Source of the DNA: 1-14-0-10-37-14 sp037130845
GTDB taxonomy: Bacteria; Patescibacteriota; Patescibacteriia; Patescibacteriales; Patescibacteriaceae
NCBI GenBank assembly: GCA_037130845.1
Contig: JBAXSE010000004.1
Location: 12,394-76,393 of the forward strand
Length of the DNA stretch: 64,000 bases
Direction of reading: 5' to 3'
A program made the position numbers and the translations under genes. Shown here one piece after another: positions 50,384-59,306 of the stretch (the stretch's first letter is position 1; each line of letters opens with the position of its first letter). Under the pieces are notes generated by a model that saw nothing but the letters and a program-made list of their open reading frames with translations, did no database searches and had not been told where the DNA came from.

Positions 50384-50412
50384 AAAAGAAGCTTCTCTTG
50401 GAGCTTCTTTTG
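50384..50412 (+). terminator. Intrinsic terminator
   Basis: AAAAGAAGCT-tctcttgg-AGCTTCTTTT, then GCTTTT. Confidence 0.8.
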
Positions 50413-50424
50413 CTTTTGGTAATG

Positions 50425-50433
50425 TGTTATAAT
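50425..50433 (+). promoter_or_regulatory. Extended -10 box of lepB, leaderless
   Basis: TGTTATAAT with TATAAT at 50428-50433; the ATG is 8 nt further on and no Shine-Dalgarno exists. Confidence 0.55.
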
Positions 50434-50441
50434 TATTTATT

Positions 50442-51227
50442 ATGACCATGCTATTTGTGACGCTTGCGTTATCCTTGATAATTACGCCGGCTACGGCTGC
50501 CGTGCTCTGGATATGGGCGCGTTGGTTTAACCTCCGTGGCGGATACAAGCAGGCCTTGTTGGTGGAATTGTTGCAGTACGCGGTGACATTGGCCGGAGCT
50601 CTGCTCTGGCTGCTGTTGGTGCAGGATATCGTGATGCTGACGGCGCTAAGCCTGCTGACTTCAATCGCCGGTTTTGTCTATTTTGCAAGGCGATATTATA
50701 GAATCAGTTTCAAAAAGAGCCTTTTGCTGTTTGTCGGCCTGCAGCTGACCTTGGCTATTGTCGGCGCTATCTGTACTGTCTTGATCCGTACTTTTATCTT
50801 TATGCCCTTCTATGTGTCGGGTACATCGATGGAACCGACTTTCCAAAAAGATGACTATCTGTTGGTCCAACGTTTCGATCATAACTATCACCGAGGAGAT
50901 ATTATTGTTTTTGCTGACAAGGCTGTGAGCGGACAATTTTTTATCAAGCGCATTATCGGTTTGCCCGGAGAAACGGTCACTCTCAAGAAATCCGGCATCA
51001 TTATCTCTACGGCTGCGGACAAGGCAGGCTTCAAGCTGGATGAGCCGTATCTGGGCGGTAAACTACCGACGGTTGCCGCCAGCCAGAATGTTTTTCCGGT
51101 CAAGGCCGGACAATATTTCGTATTAGGCGACAATCGCGCAGCCAGCGAAGATTCGCGGGATTACGGCGTGGTTACTGGTGAGCAAATTATCGGTAAATAT
51201 TGGTTCAAAATTGATTTATCAAATTAA
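50442..51227 (+). CDS. lepB: Signal peptidase I with an extended membrane N-terminus
   Basis: 261 residues. Type I signal peptidase removes signal peptides on the outer face of the membrane. Three membrane segments (about 5-28, 38-80, 93-120) precede the catalytic domain, more than the usual one or two. Catalytic Ser is S129 in SGTSMEPTF; the general base is K169 in FFIKRIIGLPGE; box E is YFVLGDNRAASEDSRDYG. It is followed 5 nt later by a large membrane protein gene. Confidence 0.93.
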   Translation: MTMLFVTLALSLIITPATAAVLWIWARWFNLRGGYKQALLVELLQYAVTLAGALLWLLLVQDIVMLTALSLLTSIAGFVYFARRYYRISFKKSLLLFVGLQLTLAIVGAICTVLIRTFIFMPFYVSGTSMEPTFQKDDYLLVQRFDHNYHRGDIIVFADKAVSGQFFIKRIIGLPGETVTLKKSGIIISTAADKAGFKLDEPYLGGKLPTVAASQNVFPVKAGQYFVLGDNRAASEDSRDYGVVTGEQIIGKYWFKIDLSN

Positions 51228-51232
51228 ATAGT

Positions 51233-53461
51233 ATGAAAAAAAGCAGCACAAAAGGCAGAAACGGCAGTTCTTGGCTGGGCAAAGACTTTTTGTCAGGCAA
51301 GGGCGTTGTCGACCAGCTGGCCATATTAAAAAAAGTATTGGCAGAAAATTTACGCCTGTGGTTCCGGTATTTATTGCCTATAGCCATAATTGTAGCTTTA
51401 TCTTTTGTCTTCGGCCGTTATTATTTTGATTGGCTGGCCTCTTGGCTGGCTTTGCCGATGTCTATCGGCGGAGTGGGCATAGATGGACGGACCGGATTGG
51501 CTTTGGCTGCCGTTGTTTGCCTGTTCTTGATCGGCGCGGTCATGTTGGTGCGTACCTTGGGTGGGCTGGGCCGTTCTATGGTTGACAAGAAGGGCAATAG
51601 CGAGACGATTTTGGAGATGACTAATTTGTCCAGCCGCAGAACCGTCAATCTGCTATCATATGTCTTGTTTTTGATCTTTATCTGGCTGTTGCCTTATTTT
51701 GTAATGGCTGCTTTTACGATGGTTGCTGATAATAATTTGAATGAAATTGTTAGATTTTTGGTTTATGGCCATGTTCTTTCTACGACTAACGCTTGGAAAT
51801 GGTTGAACTTGCCTTGGTTTAATATCGTTTTGTTTGCCGGCGCCTTTGCCTTGTTGGCTGATTTGCTGCTGCGAGCCTTTATGGCGCCCATCTTTATCGC
51901 CAGGGACGGAGCTACGATTAATACGGCCATAAAGAAAGCTCGTCAGGCTAGTCCGGGTGTTAGCGTTGTTTTCCTATTAATTTACGTTTTGGTCTTGGCG
52001 ATTATAAGTCTCATTTTCTTGTCTGTCAGTTCCTTGGGCTTTGCCAATTATTCGGCCTGGAGCGGATCTTTGTGGTTGGTGGTGGTTGGCACGGTGGTGT
52101 CGACAATGTCTTTTGTCATTTTAGCCGCGGCTGTTTTAAATACGGCAGCCAAGAAGCAGACGGCAGTACAGACAAGTGATAGCCTTGTTTTTAAGATAGC
52201 TCTATGGCTAGTGGTGTTGCCGGTTATTGTTTCTTGGACCGCTTTTGCGTTCTTGCATCAAAGTGTTTCTGATGTGACAGAAATGAATGACGCCGATATG
52301 GCCGTTGCTAGGACGGACGTCCCGGTGGAAGAGAATGCATATTTGCTCCCGTATAAAGAATATGGCCGTCTAGGCGCCAGTATGTTCAACCAGATTAATG
52401 CCTCTGAGAGCTTTGCCGGTCAGACTAAGGTTGATTTGGAAGAGTGGGCCACAGGTAAGACCTGGGATCAATCTAAGATTGATCTGGCCTTAAACAAGGG
52501 CGAGCTTGAGTTGGCAGCTTATGACAAAGCGAAGACTCTGCCGTATTACCAAGTGCCGATTAAGCAATTCTATAATCATGACTTTGGGCCTACCGGTAAT
52601 CCGGTATTGTTGCTGGGCAGGCTGGCGGCTATCCGCGGACGCAATATGTTGGTCAAGAATGATTGGCAAGGCGCCGAAAAAGAAGCTTTGGGCCTTTTGG
52701 CTTTTTCTCAGCTGCTTAACAAGAGCAAGACCAATAGCTTTGCTAACTTTAATCTGTCTCTACAATTAGCCGATAGTTATGCCTGGCCTCTTTTGAACAG
52801 TGTATTAGATTCAGGCAAGCTTAAGACAAAAGATTTGATTGCCTTAGCTGAGGTATTGCCCGGTGAAGAGCAGTCTTTTGGCGCGGCCGCCATGGGCCAA
52901 TACCAGTTATCAAAAGCCAAGATTCGATATGCGGCTGATAATGAATTCCGCAGCGAGCAATATTTCTTGCTGCCTGATTTTTGCGCTTTGGAGATATCGC
53001 AGTTATCAAAGTCATTGGTCAAGATGTCAAAGTTAAACGCTATCCATATGGACTCGTTTTATGCGGCTGCGCTCGACGGATACGGCGAACCTCGATTCCT
53101 GACAGACTTCTTTAAGAAAAATTCACAATGCAATCACTTTTTGGCCGACTATTTAATGTTAGCCAACGAAGCAAATATCAAGAGAATGAAGTCGGATTGG
53201 TCTAGGGGAGCGACTGTCATTAGGGTGGCTATTATGCGGTATCAGCTGGCCAATAATAAGTGGCCCGAATCCTTGAGTGTTTTGGCTCCAAAATATTTAA
53301 CTGTTTTGCCGCTTGATCCATATAAGCTGGGCCCGGTCTTGTTTAATGCCGACAAAGGGTATGTTTATGTCACTGGCCGTAATTTACATGATGAACAAGG
53401 AGGCTTTGACGATCAGCGGTTCTTCTATCGCAAGACAGCTCCTGTGACTGTGGCTAAATAA
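51233..53461 (+). CDS. Large membrane protein of unknown function
   Basis: 742 residues. Seven membrane segments in the first 370 residues (about 45-70, 85-105, 135-165, 190-215, 235-275, 280-300, 320-345), then a soluble helical domain of about 370 residues, outside the cell if the topology is N-in with seven spans. The C-terminal block (ATVIRVAIMRYQLANNKWPESLSVL, then KYLTVLPLDPYKL) is a pattern seen at the end of many bacterial surface and pseudopilin-like proteins. No enzymatic motif. Probably co-transcribed with lepB. Confidence 0.78.
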   Translation: MKKSSTKGRNGSSWLGKDFLSGKGVVDQLAILKKVLAENLRLWFRYLLPIAIIVALSFVFGRYYFDWLASWLALPMSIGGVGIDGRTGLALAAVVCLFLIGAVMLVRTLGGLGRSMVDKKGNSETILEMTNLSSRRTVNLLSYVLFLIFIWLLPYFVMAAFTMVADNNLNEIVRFLVYGHVLSTTNAWKWLNLPWFNIVLFAGAFALLADLLLRAFMAPIFIARDGATINTAIKKARQASPGVSVVFLLIYVLVLAIISLIFLSVSSLGFANYSAWSGSLWLVVVGTVVSTMSFVILAAAVLNTAAKKQTAVQTSDSLVFKIALWLVVLPVIVSWTAFAFLHQSVSDVTEMNDADMAVARTDVPVEENAYLLPYKEYGRLGASMFNQINASESFAGQTKVDLEEWATGKTWDQSKIDLALNKGELELAAYDKAKTLPYYQVPIKQFYNHDFGPTGNPVLLLGRLAAIRGRNMLVKNDWQGAEKEALGLLAFSQLLNKSKTNSFANFNLSLQLADSYAWPLLNSVLDSGKLKTKDLIALAEVLPGEEQSFGAAAMGQYQLSKAKIRYAADNEFRSEQYFLLPDFCALEISQLSKSLVKMSKLNAIHMDSFYAAALDGYGEPRFLTDFFKKNSQCNHFLADYLMLANEANIKRMKSDWSRGATVIRVAIMRYQLANNKWPESLSVLAPKYLTVLPLDPYKLGPVLFNADKGYVYVTGRNLHDEQGGFDDQRFFYRKTAPVTVAK

Positions 53462-53502
53462 GCTTATTTTGTTTGTATAAAGTGACCCAGTATAAAACTT
53501 AT

Positions 53503-53535
53503 CACTAGCCTCTGTTTGACAGCAAAAAGAGGCTA
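53503..53535 (+). terminator. Hairpin after the large membrane protein gene
   Basis: CTAGCCTCT/AGAGGCTAG with a 14-nt loop; an overlapping second hairpin (GCTAAAAA/TTTTTAGC) is followed by a T-rich tract, so either may terminate. Confidence 0.6.
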
Positions 53536-53603
53536 GCTAAAAAATACTCATTTTTAGCCATTTTTTCGGCCCTTTTTTCTAATTGGCATTTTTTGCCAAG
53601 GTC

Positions 53604-53632
53604 TTGACAGCTTTCAAATATTGATATATCAT
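53604..53632 (+). promoter_or_regulatory. 16S rRNA promoter
   Basis: TTGACA (53604-53609), 17-nt spacer, TATCAT (53627-53632). It predicts a leader of about 290 nt before mature 16S. The rest of 53536-53780 shows no gene. Confidence 0.7.
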
Positions 53633-53780
53633 AGCTATTGCTTATAGAAATAAGTTATAAGCATCATTTTTAGCATCGCAAATTGATTTTTTCACAAAAG
53701 CAATTGTTGGGAAATCAAGGATATTAATTCTTTGATTTTTTCTTTCAGCGAGGCAACCGGACTTTAACAAACAGGCTAGT

Positions 53781-53810
53781 GCTTGAGTACTTACAGGCGC
53801 TAACTCATAA
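53781..53810 (+). other. Left strand of the pre-16S processing stem
   Basis: GTACTTACAGGCGCTAACTC here pairs with GAGTTAGCGCCTGCAAGTAC at 55504-55523 with one mismatch, and the pairing extends further on both sides. This is the expected RNase III-type helix that loops out the 16S precursor. Confidence 0.8.
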
Positions 53811-53930
53811 ACTTAAAACAACGTAAAGCACGTCAATTAAGTCAGGTTTGGTTGCGCGACTCCGTCCGCGGCCAGATCAATTGGTAAAGAGCCAATTAAA
53901 AAAATCCTAGGTTGAAACCTAGTAAAAAAT

Positions 53931-55407
<1,477 letters not shown>

Positions 55408-55499
55408 TAGGGAGAATCGTTAATTACAACATTATTTAATTAAAACCGTAATTAACAAGTCGATGATTATTTAAGTATCGTTCGCGATAGACTGGATGA

Positions 55500-55530
55500 T
55501 TAATGAGTTAGCGCCTGCAAGTACTAAAGC
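55500..55530 (+). other. Right strand of the pre-16S processing stem
   Basis: Complement of 53781-53810. The sequence 55408-55499 between mature 16S and this strand is a short AT-rich trailer with its own inverted pair (TTAATTAC and GTAATTAA). Confidence 0.8.
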
Positions 55531-55558
55531 AAATGCCCCTTTTGGGTTGTGTTTGCAT

Positions 55559-55590
55559 TAAAAAAGATCACCTTCGGGGGATCTTTTTGT
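55559..55590 (+). terminator. Terminator of the 16S transcript
   Basis: AAAAAAGATCACC-ttcg-GGGGATCTTTTT, then GTTTTT. Confidence 0.85.
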
Positions 55591-55628
55591 TTTTGGTTTT
55601 TTGTTCATTAATAGATTTGGAGTTCGTA

Positions 55629-55760
55629 ATGTCTTGGTTGTCCATAATTTTTTTTGTGCTGTTCGCGATTGCGCTCATCTCCGGTCTCGTGAGTACTATT
55701 CATGATTTGCGGGCCACGAGCCAAAAAAAGAAAGAAGGAGGCAGCTCGCCTAAAAATTAG
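55629..55760 (+). CDS. Small single-span membrane protein, 43 residues
   Basis: ATG at 55629 with GGAG 6 nt upstream; the longer frame from 55533 crosses the rRNA terminator and is rejected. The product is MSWLSIIFFVLFAIALISGL plus a short amphipathic stretch and a Lys-rich, Gly/Ser tail (QKKKEGGSSPKN). One membrane helix with the basic tail inside. No family recognised. Confidence 0.6.
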   Translation: MSWLSIIFFVLFAIALISGLVSTIHDLRATSQKKKEGGSSPKN

Positions 55761-56087
55761 GTGCTATTGGGCCTGTCGGCATTGACAGAAGAGTGTAATA
55801 CTGATAAATTGTTGTTAGTTCTGTTTACTATTTTGGAGGATGAATTGAAGTATTCAATAGAAACAATCGCGCTATATGATGACGAAGAGATGATTGGCAA
55901 AGTGCGATGCAATCTCTGTGATTATGCAGATGCGGAGCTTATTTTCTCGGAAATGGCTATCCAGTTTATTGGCCAGAATAAGCCAGGCAAACTTCCGGAG
56001 ATTGATCCGGTCTATGTCTGTCCGCACTGTCTGCAGTACAAAAGTTTCTGTCTGTATAAAGAAGAAAATTTTGTCAAAAGCGAATAA
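55761..56087 (+). CDS. Small zinc-ribbon-like protein, start uncertain
   Basis: 108 residues from a GTG directly after the previous stop; an AAGGAGG lies about 20 nt upstream, too far to be ideal, so the true start may be further in. Two Cys pairs, CNLCDYAD and CPHCLQY, 40 residues apart, suggest one zinc ribbon. The N-terminal part is acidic and helical. Function unknown. Confidence 0.55.
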   Translation: MLLGLSALTEECNTDKLLLVLFTILEDELKYSIETIALYDDEEMIGKVRCNLCDYADAELIFSEMAIQFIGQNKPGKLPEIDPVYVCPHCLQYKSFCLYKEENFVKSE

Positions 56088-56123
56088 ACAAATACAATTA
56101 GGCTGGACTACCAGCCTTTATAA

Positions 56124-56171
56124 GGGCACGTAGCTCAGTTGGTTACCTCCCTAGCGGGAGGCAGGGAGCGC
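56124..56171 (+). pseudogene. Broken tRNA-Ile copy with the same D-loop palindrome
   Basis: GGGCACGTAGCTCAGTTGG and TTA, then the 20-mer CCTCCCTAGCGGGAGGCAGG, then GAGCGC, after which tRNA similarity ends. The insertion point and inserted bases are the same as in the broken tRNA-Val at 24010. The 24 bp ahead of it (AGCCTTTATAA region) are also a diverged copy of the DNA ahead of the intact tRNA-Ile. Confidence 0.7.
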
Positions 56172-56226
56172 TATATGGCGTACATTAATTATAATTCAAG
56201 TTAGGTCGGACATCCGGCCTTCATAA

Positions 56227-56300
56227 GGGCACGTAGCTCAGTTGGTTAGAGCGCCACACTGATAATGTGGAGGTCGGAGGTTCGAATCCTCCCGTGCCCA
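56227..56300 (+). tRNA. tRNA-Ile (anticodon GAT)
   Basis: 74 nt, acceptor GGGCACG/CGTGCCC, anticodon arm CCACA-CTGATAA-TGTGG with GAT at 56261-56263, T arm CGGAGG-type with TTCGAAT, discriminator A, no encoded CCA. Confidence 0.95.
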
Positions 56301-56439
56301 CCTTCGCCTCGCCGTAGCTCGGCTACGGTGGACGCAGCCCACCATCTCACTTATGCTAAGTTTGGTATAAGTAGGAATGTTCCGTACGCACGAGCATAGG
56401 CGGGTTCAAGACAATTTGGTTTACGTTTAAGCGTAGTAT

Positions 56440-56512
56440 CGCGGGGTAGAGCAGTTGGCAGCTCGCCAGGCCCATAACCTGGAGGTCGTCGGTTCGAATC
56501 CGACCCCCGCAA
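56440..56512 (+). tRNA. Initiator tRNA-fMet (anticodon CAT) with C33
   Basis: 73 nt. The first base C and base 72 A do not pair (CGCGGGG against CCCCGCA), the hallmark of bacterial initiators. Anticodon CAT at 56473-56475. The anticodon loop is CCCATAA, so position 33 is C where bacteria normally have U, and the stem is CCAGG/CCTGG, giving A29-U41, G30-C40, G31-C39 in place of three G-C pairs. Confidence 0.93.
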
Positions 56513-56518
56513 CAAATC

Positions 56519-56602
56519 AATTAACAATGTACAATTAACAATTTTCAATGAAATACGCGGTATCTAATTGATAATTGATAATTGACAATTGATAATTGTT
56601 TC
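56519..56602. repeat. CAATTAACAAT-unit inverted repeat
   Basis: Left arm iterates CAATTAACAAT units; right arm iterates TTGATAATTGATAATTG. It separates tRNA-fMet and tRNA-Phe. Confidence 0.65.
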
Positions 56603-56603
56603 A

Positions 56604-56927
56604 GCCGGGGTAGCTCAGTGGTAGAGCAAACGACTGAGTTTTCGGTCCTCATTGTCGAAAGGCAATGCAGCAAATCGGGTGAATTCGGGGAAGCCTAAAG
56701 CTAGTGATAGCTATGGTAATCCCGAGCCAATCCTTCGCTGGGAAGCAATTGCTTTTGCGAAGGCAGGTGTAGAGACTAGTAGGTGAGTCCCAACAATAAT
56801 CCTACGGATAGCGCCCGACTCCTTATCCGCTTGCGGATTGGAGATGATATAGTCCGACACTTAGGGAAACCTAAGATTACAGCAACGGAAAATCGTTGTG
56901 TCGTCAGTTCAATTCTGACCCTCGGCA
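56604..56927 (+). tRNA. tRNA-Phe (anticodon GAA) interrupted by a group I intron
   Basis: 5' exon 56604-56635 (GCCGGGG...AACGACT) and 3' exon 56888-56927 (GAAAATCGTT...CCTCGGCA). Joined, they give a 72-nt tRNA with loop CTGAAAA, anticodon GAA, T arm GTCAG-TTCAATT-CTGAC and acceptor GCCGGGG/CCTCGGC. The break is between U33 and G34. Leu(GAG) was rejected because the variable loop is only 5 nt. Confidence 0.92.
56636..56887 (+). ncRNA. Group I self-splicing intron in tRNA-Phe
   Basis: 252 nt. Core signatures: P region GAATTCGGGGAAGCCTAAAG, Q-like GGTAATCCCGAGCCAA, R-like GGTGTAGAGACTAG and S-like GATGATATAGTCCG. P1 forms from the exon GACT and intron CGGTC with the required U-G at the splice site; P10 forms between intron UUUUC and the 3' exon GAAAA. 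The intron ends in G. It carries no endonuclease frame of its own. Confidence 0.9.
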
Positions 56928-56929
56928 CA

Positions 56930-56961
56930 AAAATAAACGCCTATTTGGGCGTTTATTTTTA
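56930..56961 (+). terminator. Terminator after tRNA-Phe
   Basis: AAATAAACGCC-tattt-GGGCGTTTATTT, then TTAT. Confidence 0.8.
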
Positions 56962-57019
56962 TATTGAACAGACGGCAAATTGATGATATAATAGAGGTGT
57001 TCAATATTATCTGTTTTAT

Positions 57020-57700
57020 ATGAGACTAGATAAGGATAAAGCTTTAAGACTGCGCCAAAAAGGTTTTAGTTATGCTCAAATATCCGCAAAACTAGGTGTT
57101 GCTAAAAGTACGTTAAGCACTTGGTTGAAAGACGTACCTATTTCTAAAGAGGCTAGTGAAAAAATTGCCAGTCGAGTTCATTCGACCAGTATAGCAGCAT
57201 TGATTAAAAGAAATAAAAATCAGACTGTTTTAGCTGCTTCTCGGTATAATAAAATAAAAAAGGAAGCCAAAATATCCTTTTATCAGAAGATGAATAGTAG
57301 CAATAGAGATCTTTTTGTTGCTGGTGTAAGTTTATATTGGGCAGAAGGGTACAAACGCGGCGCAATAGACGCAAAATGGAAAGCCTTTGATTTTGCTAAT
57401 ACCGACGCTTCCATGCTTGCGATAATGGTCAATTTTCTTGCCTTGGTTTGCGGTGTTGGCAATACAAAGCTAAGTATCCAATTAATCATACATAGCGATA
57501 ATGATGTTGTGAAAGCAGTGCGATACTGGAGTAATAAATTAGGGGTTAAGACAACTCAGTTTTCAAAAGCGATGATTCAGCCAGCGAAAGAATCAAAACA
57601 TAAACATCAATATGGTACAATTCATTTGAGAATTTATAGTGTGGAGCTGTTTTACACAATGATTGGCTGGATTGAGGAGTTGGAGGTTTATTTTAAGTAA
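57020..57700 (+). CDS. HTH protein with a LAGLIDADG-like segment
   Basis: 226 residues. A Mor/Hin-like helix-turn-helix lies at about 12-37 (GFSYAQISAKLGVAKSTLSTWL). Later LFVAGVSLYWAEGYKR (98-113) looks like one LAGLIDADG motif, with the acidic residue as Glu, and the following 100 residues (HSDNDVVKAVRYWSNKLGV, GTIHLRIYSVELFYTMIGWIEEL) fit half of such a fold twice. It starts 93 nt after the tRNA-Phe exon, just outside the group I intron, and so could be a free-standing endonuclease or a regulator linked with it. AT-rich codons. Confidence 0.65.
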   Translation: MRLDKDKALRLRQKGFSYAQISAKLGVAKSTLSTWLKDVPISKEASEKIASRVHSTSIAALIKRNKNQTVLAASRYNKIKKEAKISFYQKMNSSNRDLFVAGVSLYWAEGYKRGAIDAKWKAFDFANTDASMLAIMVNFLALVCGVGNTKLSIQLIIHSDNDVVKAVRYWSNKLGVKTTQFSKAMIQPAKESKHKHQYGTIHLRIYSVELFYTMIGWIEELEVYFK

Positions 57701-57702
57701 TG

Positions 57703-57731
57703 TTGACAGATATTGTCTCTTGTGTTAAATA
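57703..57731 (+). promoter_or_regulatory. Promoter
   Basis: TTGACA (57703-57708), 17-nt spacer, TAAATA (57726-57731). Confidence 0.6.
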
Positions 57732-57776
57732 TAAGACTTGTTTATAGTTATTTTTATCTTAATAAAGGAGTTTTTG

Positions 57777-58118
57777 ATGGATAGTAATGAATATGCCTTG
57801 ATGTTGCAGGGCAAGCAGAGGGAGTTGGAGAATCAATGCCGGTTGTGGCTGCAGATTAATCGAGAGGCACTAGCTAAGGAAAAGATTGCTTTTTATGAAA
57901 ATCTGGCGGCGAATGCCTTGACCAGGCAAAGAGAGGCGATGAACACCGCTTTTTTGAATTATCAGGCAGGAGTCAATCGTGCTAACAAGGAAAAGATGGA
58001 ACATCTGAGAAATCTGGCCCTGCGGCTGGCCAAAAATAATCTGGAGACTGAATTAAGGTATACCGATCTTATTACTGTCAATTTGAAGAATATGCTTGAT
58101 CAGCTGCTCCTAGCGTAG
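57777..58118 (+). CDS. Helical protein of unknown function, 113 residues
   Basis: ATG at 57777 with AAAGGAG 6 nt upstream, preferred over the frame from 57738. All-helical, rich in Ala, Leu, Glu, Asn and Lys (for example RQREAMNTAFLNYQAGVNRANKEKMEHLRNL), so probably a coiled coil. It has its own promoter and terminator. No family recognised. Confidence 0.78.
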   Translation: MDSNEYALMLQGKQRELENQCRLWLQINREALAKEKIAFYENLAANALTRQREAMNTAFLNYQAGVNRANKEKMEHLRNLALRLAKNNLETELRYTDLITVNLKNMLDQLLLA

Positions 58119-58125
58119 TGATTAA

Positions 58126-58160
58126 AGGCTGTTTTCCCAACAAACAGCCTATTTATTTGC
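58126..58160 (+). terminator. Intrinsic terminator
   Basis: AGGCTGTTT/AAACAGCCT with an 8-nt loop, then ATTTATTTGCC and a T run. Confidence 0.75.
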
Positions 58161-58204
58161 CTTTTTTTCATATCTTTGCTAGATTAAATCAAGATTATTG
58201 ACTA

Positions 58205-58275
58205 CGGGCTGTAGTATAGTGGTAGTACACGTGCTTTGGGAGCATGATGTCGCGGTTCGATTCCGCGCAGCCCGA
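58205..58275 (+). tRNA. tRNA-Pro (anticodon TGG)
   Basis: 71 nt. Acceptor CGGGCTG/CAGCCCG, anticodon arm CGTGC-TTTGGGA-GCATG with TGG at 58237-58239, T arm CGCGG-TTCGATT-CCGCG, discriminator A, no CCA. The last 10 nt are included in a tandem duplication downstream. Confidence 0.93.
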
Positions 58276-58503
58276 CCCAACTTCGCCTAGGCTTCCAACT
58301 TCGCAGAGGCTTCGCTGGACACGTCGCTGGGCGAGCATAAATAGAAGAAGTGAGATGGAGTTTATCCGCCGTAGTTCCGTACCCGGAACGAAGGTGGACG
58401 CAGCCCGACCCAACTTCGCCTAGGCTTCCAACTTCGCAGAGGCTTTGCTGGACACGTCGCTGGGCGAGCATTAATAGAAGAAGTGAGATAGAGTTTGTCC
58501 GCC
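58266..58503. repeat. 133-bp tandem duplication that includes the tRNA-Pro 3' end
   Basis: CGCAGCCCGACCCAACTTCG recurs at 58266 and 58399; about 105 bp of each copy are nearly identical (CCTAGGCTTCCAACTTCGC, GGACACGTCGCTGGGCGAGC, AGAAGAAGTGAGAT). The remainder of 58504-58556 is a GC-rich stretch with a GGCGGATTTAGGCGG motif and no gene. Confidence 0.8.
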
Positions 58504-58556
58504 TTAGGCGGATTTAGGCGGCTTTGGCCGTTTTTTGTGTTTTTGGGGCTATGGGG

Positions 58557-58562
58557 TATAAT
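58557..58562 (+). promoter_or_regulatory. -10 box of the SGNH gene, leaderless
   Basis: TATAAT at 58557-58562, 6 nt before the ATG at 58569; no clear -35. Confidence 0.45.
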
Positions 58563-58568
58563 GTGGTA

Positions 58569-59306
58569 ATGAAAAAGAAAGTATTAATTTTTAGTTTGAT
58601 AATGGTCGTAGCCGCGATCGTTTATTTGAATCGCGCCTACGGTCATATATATAATATGATCGGCCAGGCAGCGCTCAAAACTCCAGATAAGCAGCTAGTT
58701 TATCAATTAGGAGCCGGTGAGAAGCAAATCAAGATCGATTTTTTGGGCGACAGCCTGACCGCAGGTGTTGGCGTTGACGATTATAAATTATCCTTTCCGT
58801 ATCTCGTAGCGCAAAAATTAGCAGGCAATGGCCAACAAGTTAAATTGATTGACCGAGGCGTGCCGGGCGCACGGGCGCACTATGTCTTGGAAGCTCTGGT
58901 GCCGCAAGTGATAACTGATCAGCCGGACATTGTGGTGATCTTAGTCGGCACCAATGATATCCATGGCAATATCAAGCGTGCCGACTTCAAGAATAGTTAT
59001 AATCAAATCATCACCGAAATTAAGTCCAAGACTAAGGCCAAGATCTATCTGGCCAATCTGCCGCGCTTAGGCGACCGGCAATTATTAAAGTTTCCTTACG
59101 GCTGGTATTTTAACCGTCGTACCAATATCTTTAATCAAATTATCAGCAGTCTGGCGGCGCAGAATCAAGCCACTATGATTGATTTGTACGACCAGACTTT
59201 GGTACCGGGTAAAGAGCCGGCCTATTATAGCGCTGATAATTTCCACCCTGGCGCGCGCGGTTATCAATTGTGGGCAGATATTATTTATGCAGGTATCAAT
59301 CATTAA
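58569..59306 (+). CDS. Membrane-anchored SGNH/GDSL hydrolase
   Basis: 245 residues from the ATG at 58569, chosen because it gives a basic MKKK followed by a membrane anchor (VLIFSLIMVVAAIVYL). The SGNH blocks are present: FLGDSLTAGVG (Ser near 62), GVPGA, VGTNDIHG and DNFHPGARG with the Asp and His. These enzymes are lipases, deacetylases or acyl transfer partners. Its 3' end overlaps the start of an acyltransferase-3 gene by 20 nt, recalling OafA-type proteins in which the two domains are fused. Confidence 0.88.
   Translation: MKKKVLIFSLIMVVAAIVYLNRAYGHIYNMIGQAALKTPDKQLVYQLGAGEKQIKIDFLGDSLTAGVGVDDYKLSFPYLVAQKLAGNGQQVKLIDRGVPGARAHYVLEALVPQVITDQPDIVVILVGTNDIHGNIKRADFKNSYNQIITEIKSKTKAKIYLANLPRLGDRQLLKFPYGWYFNRRTNIFNQIISSLAAQNQATMIDLYDQTLVPGKEPAYYSADNFHPGARGYQLWADIIYAGINH

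Noticed and set aside
53461..53930. Small gene in the 16S leader
   Set aside because: No start with a ribosome site, and the region is explained by terminator, promoter and processing stem.
56783..56983. Possible endonuclease frame in the tRNA-Phe intron
   Set aside because: It crosses the intron end, the 3' exon and the terminator, and shows no LAGLIDADG, GIY-YIG or HNH motif.
58205..58503. Integrated element at tRNA-Pro
   Set aside because: Copies of the tRNA end are only 133 bp apart and there is no integrase; kept only as a duplication.
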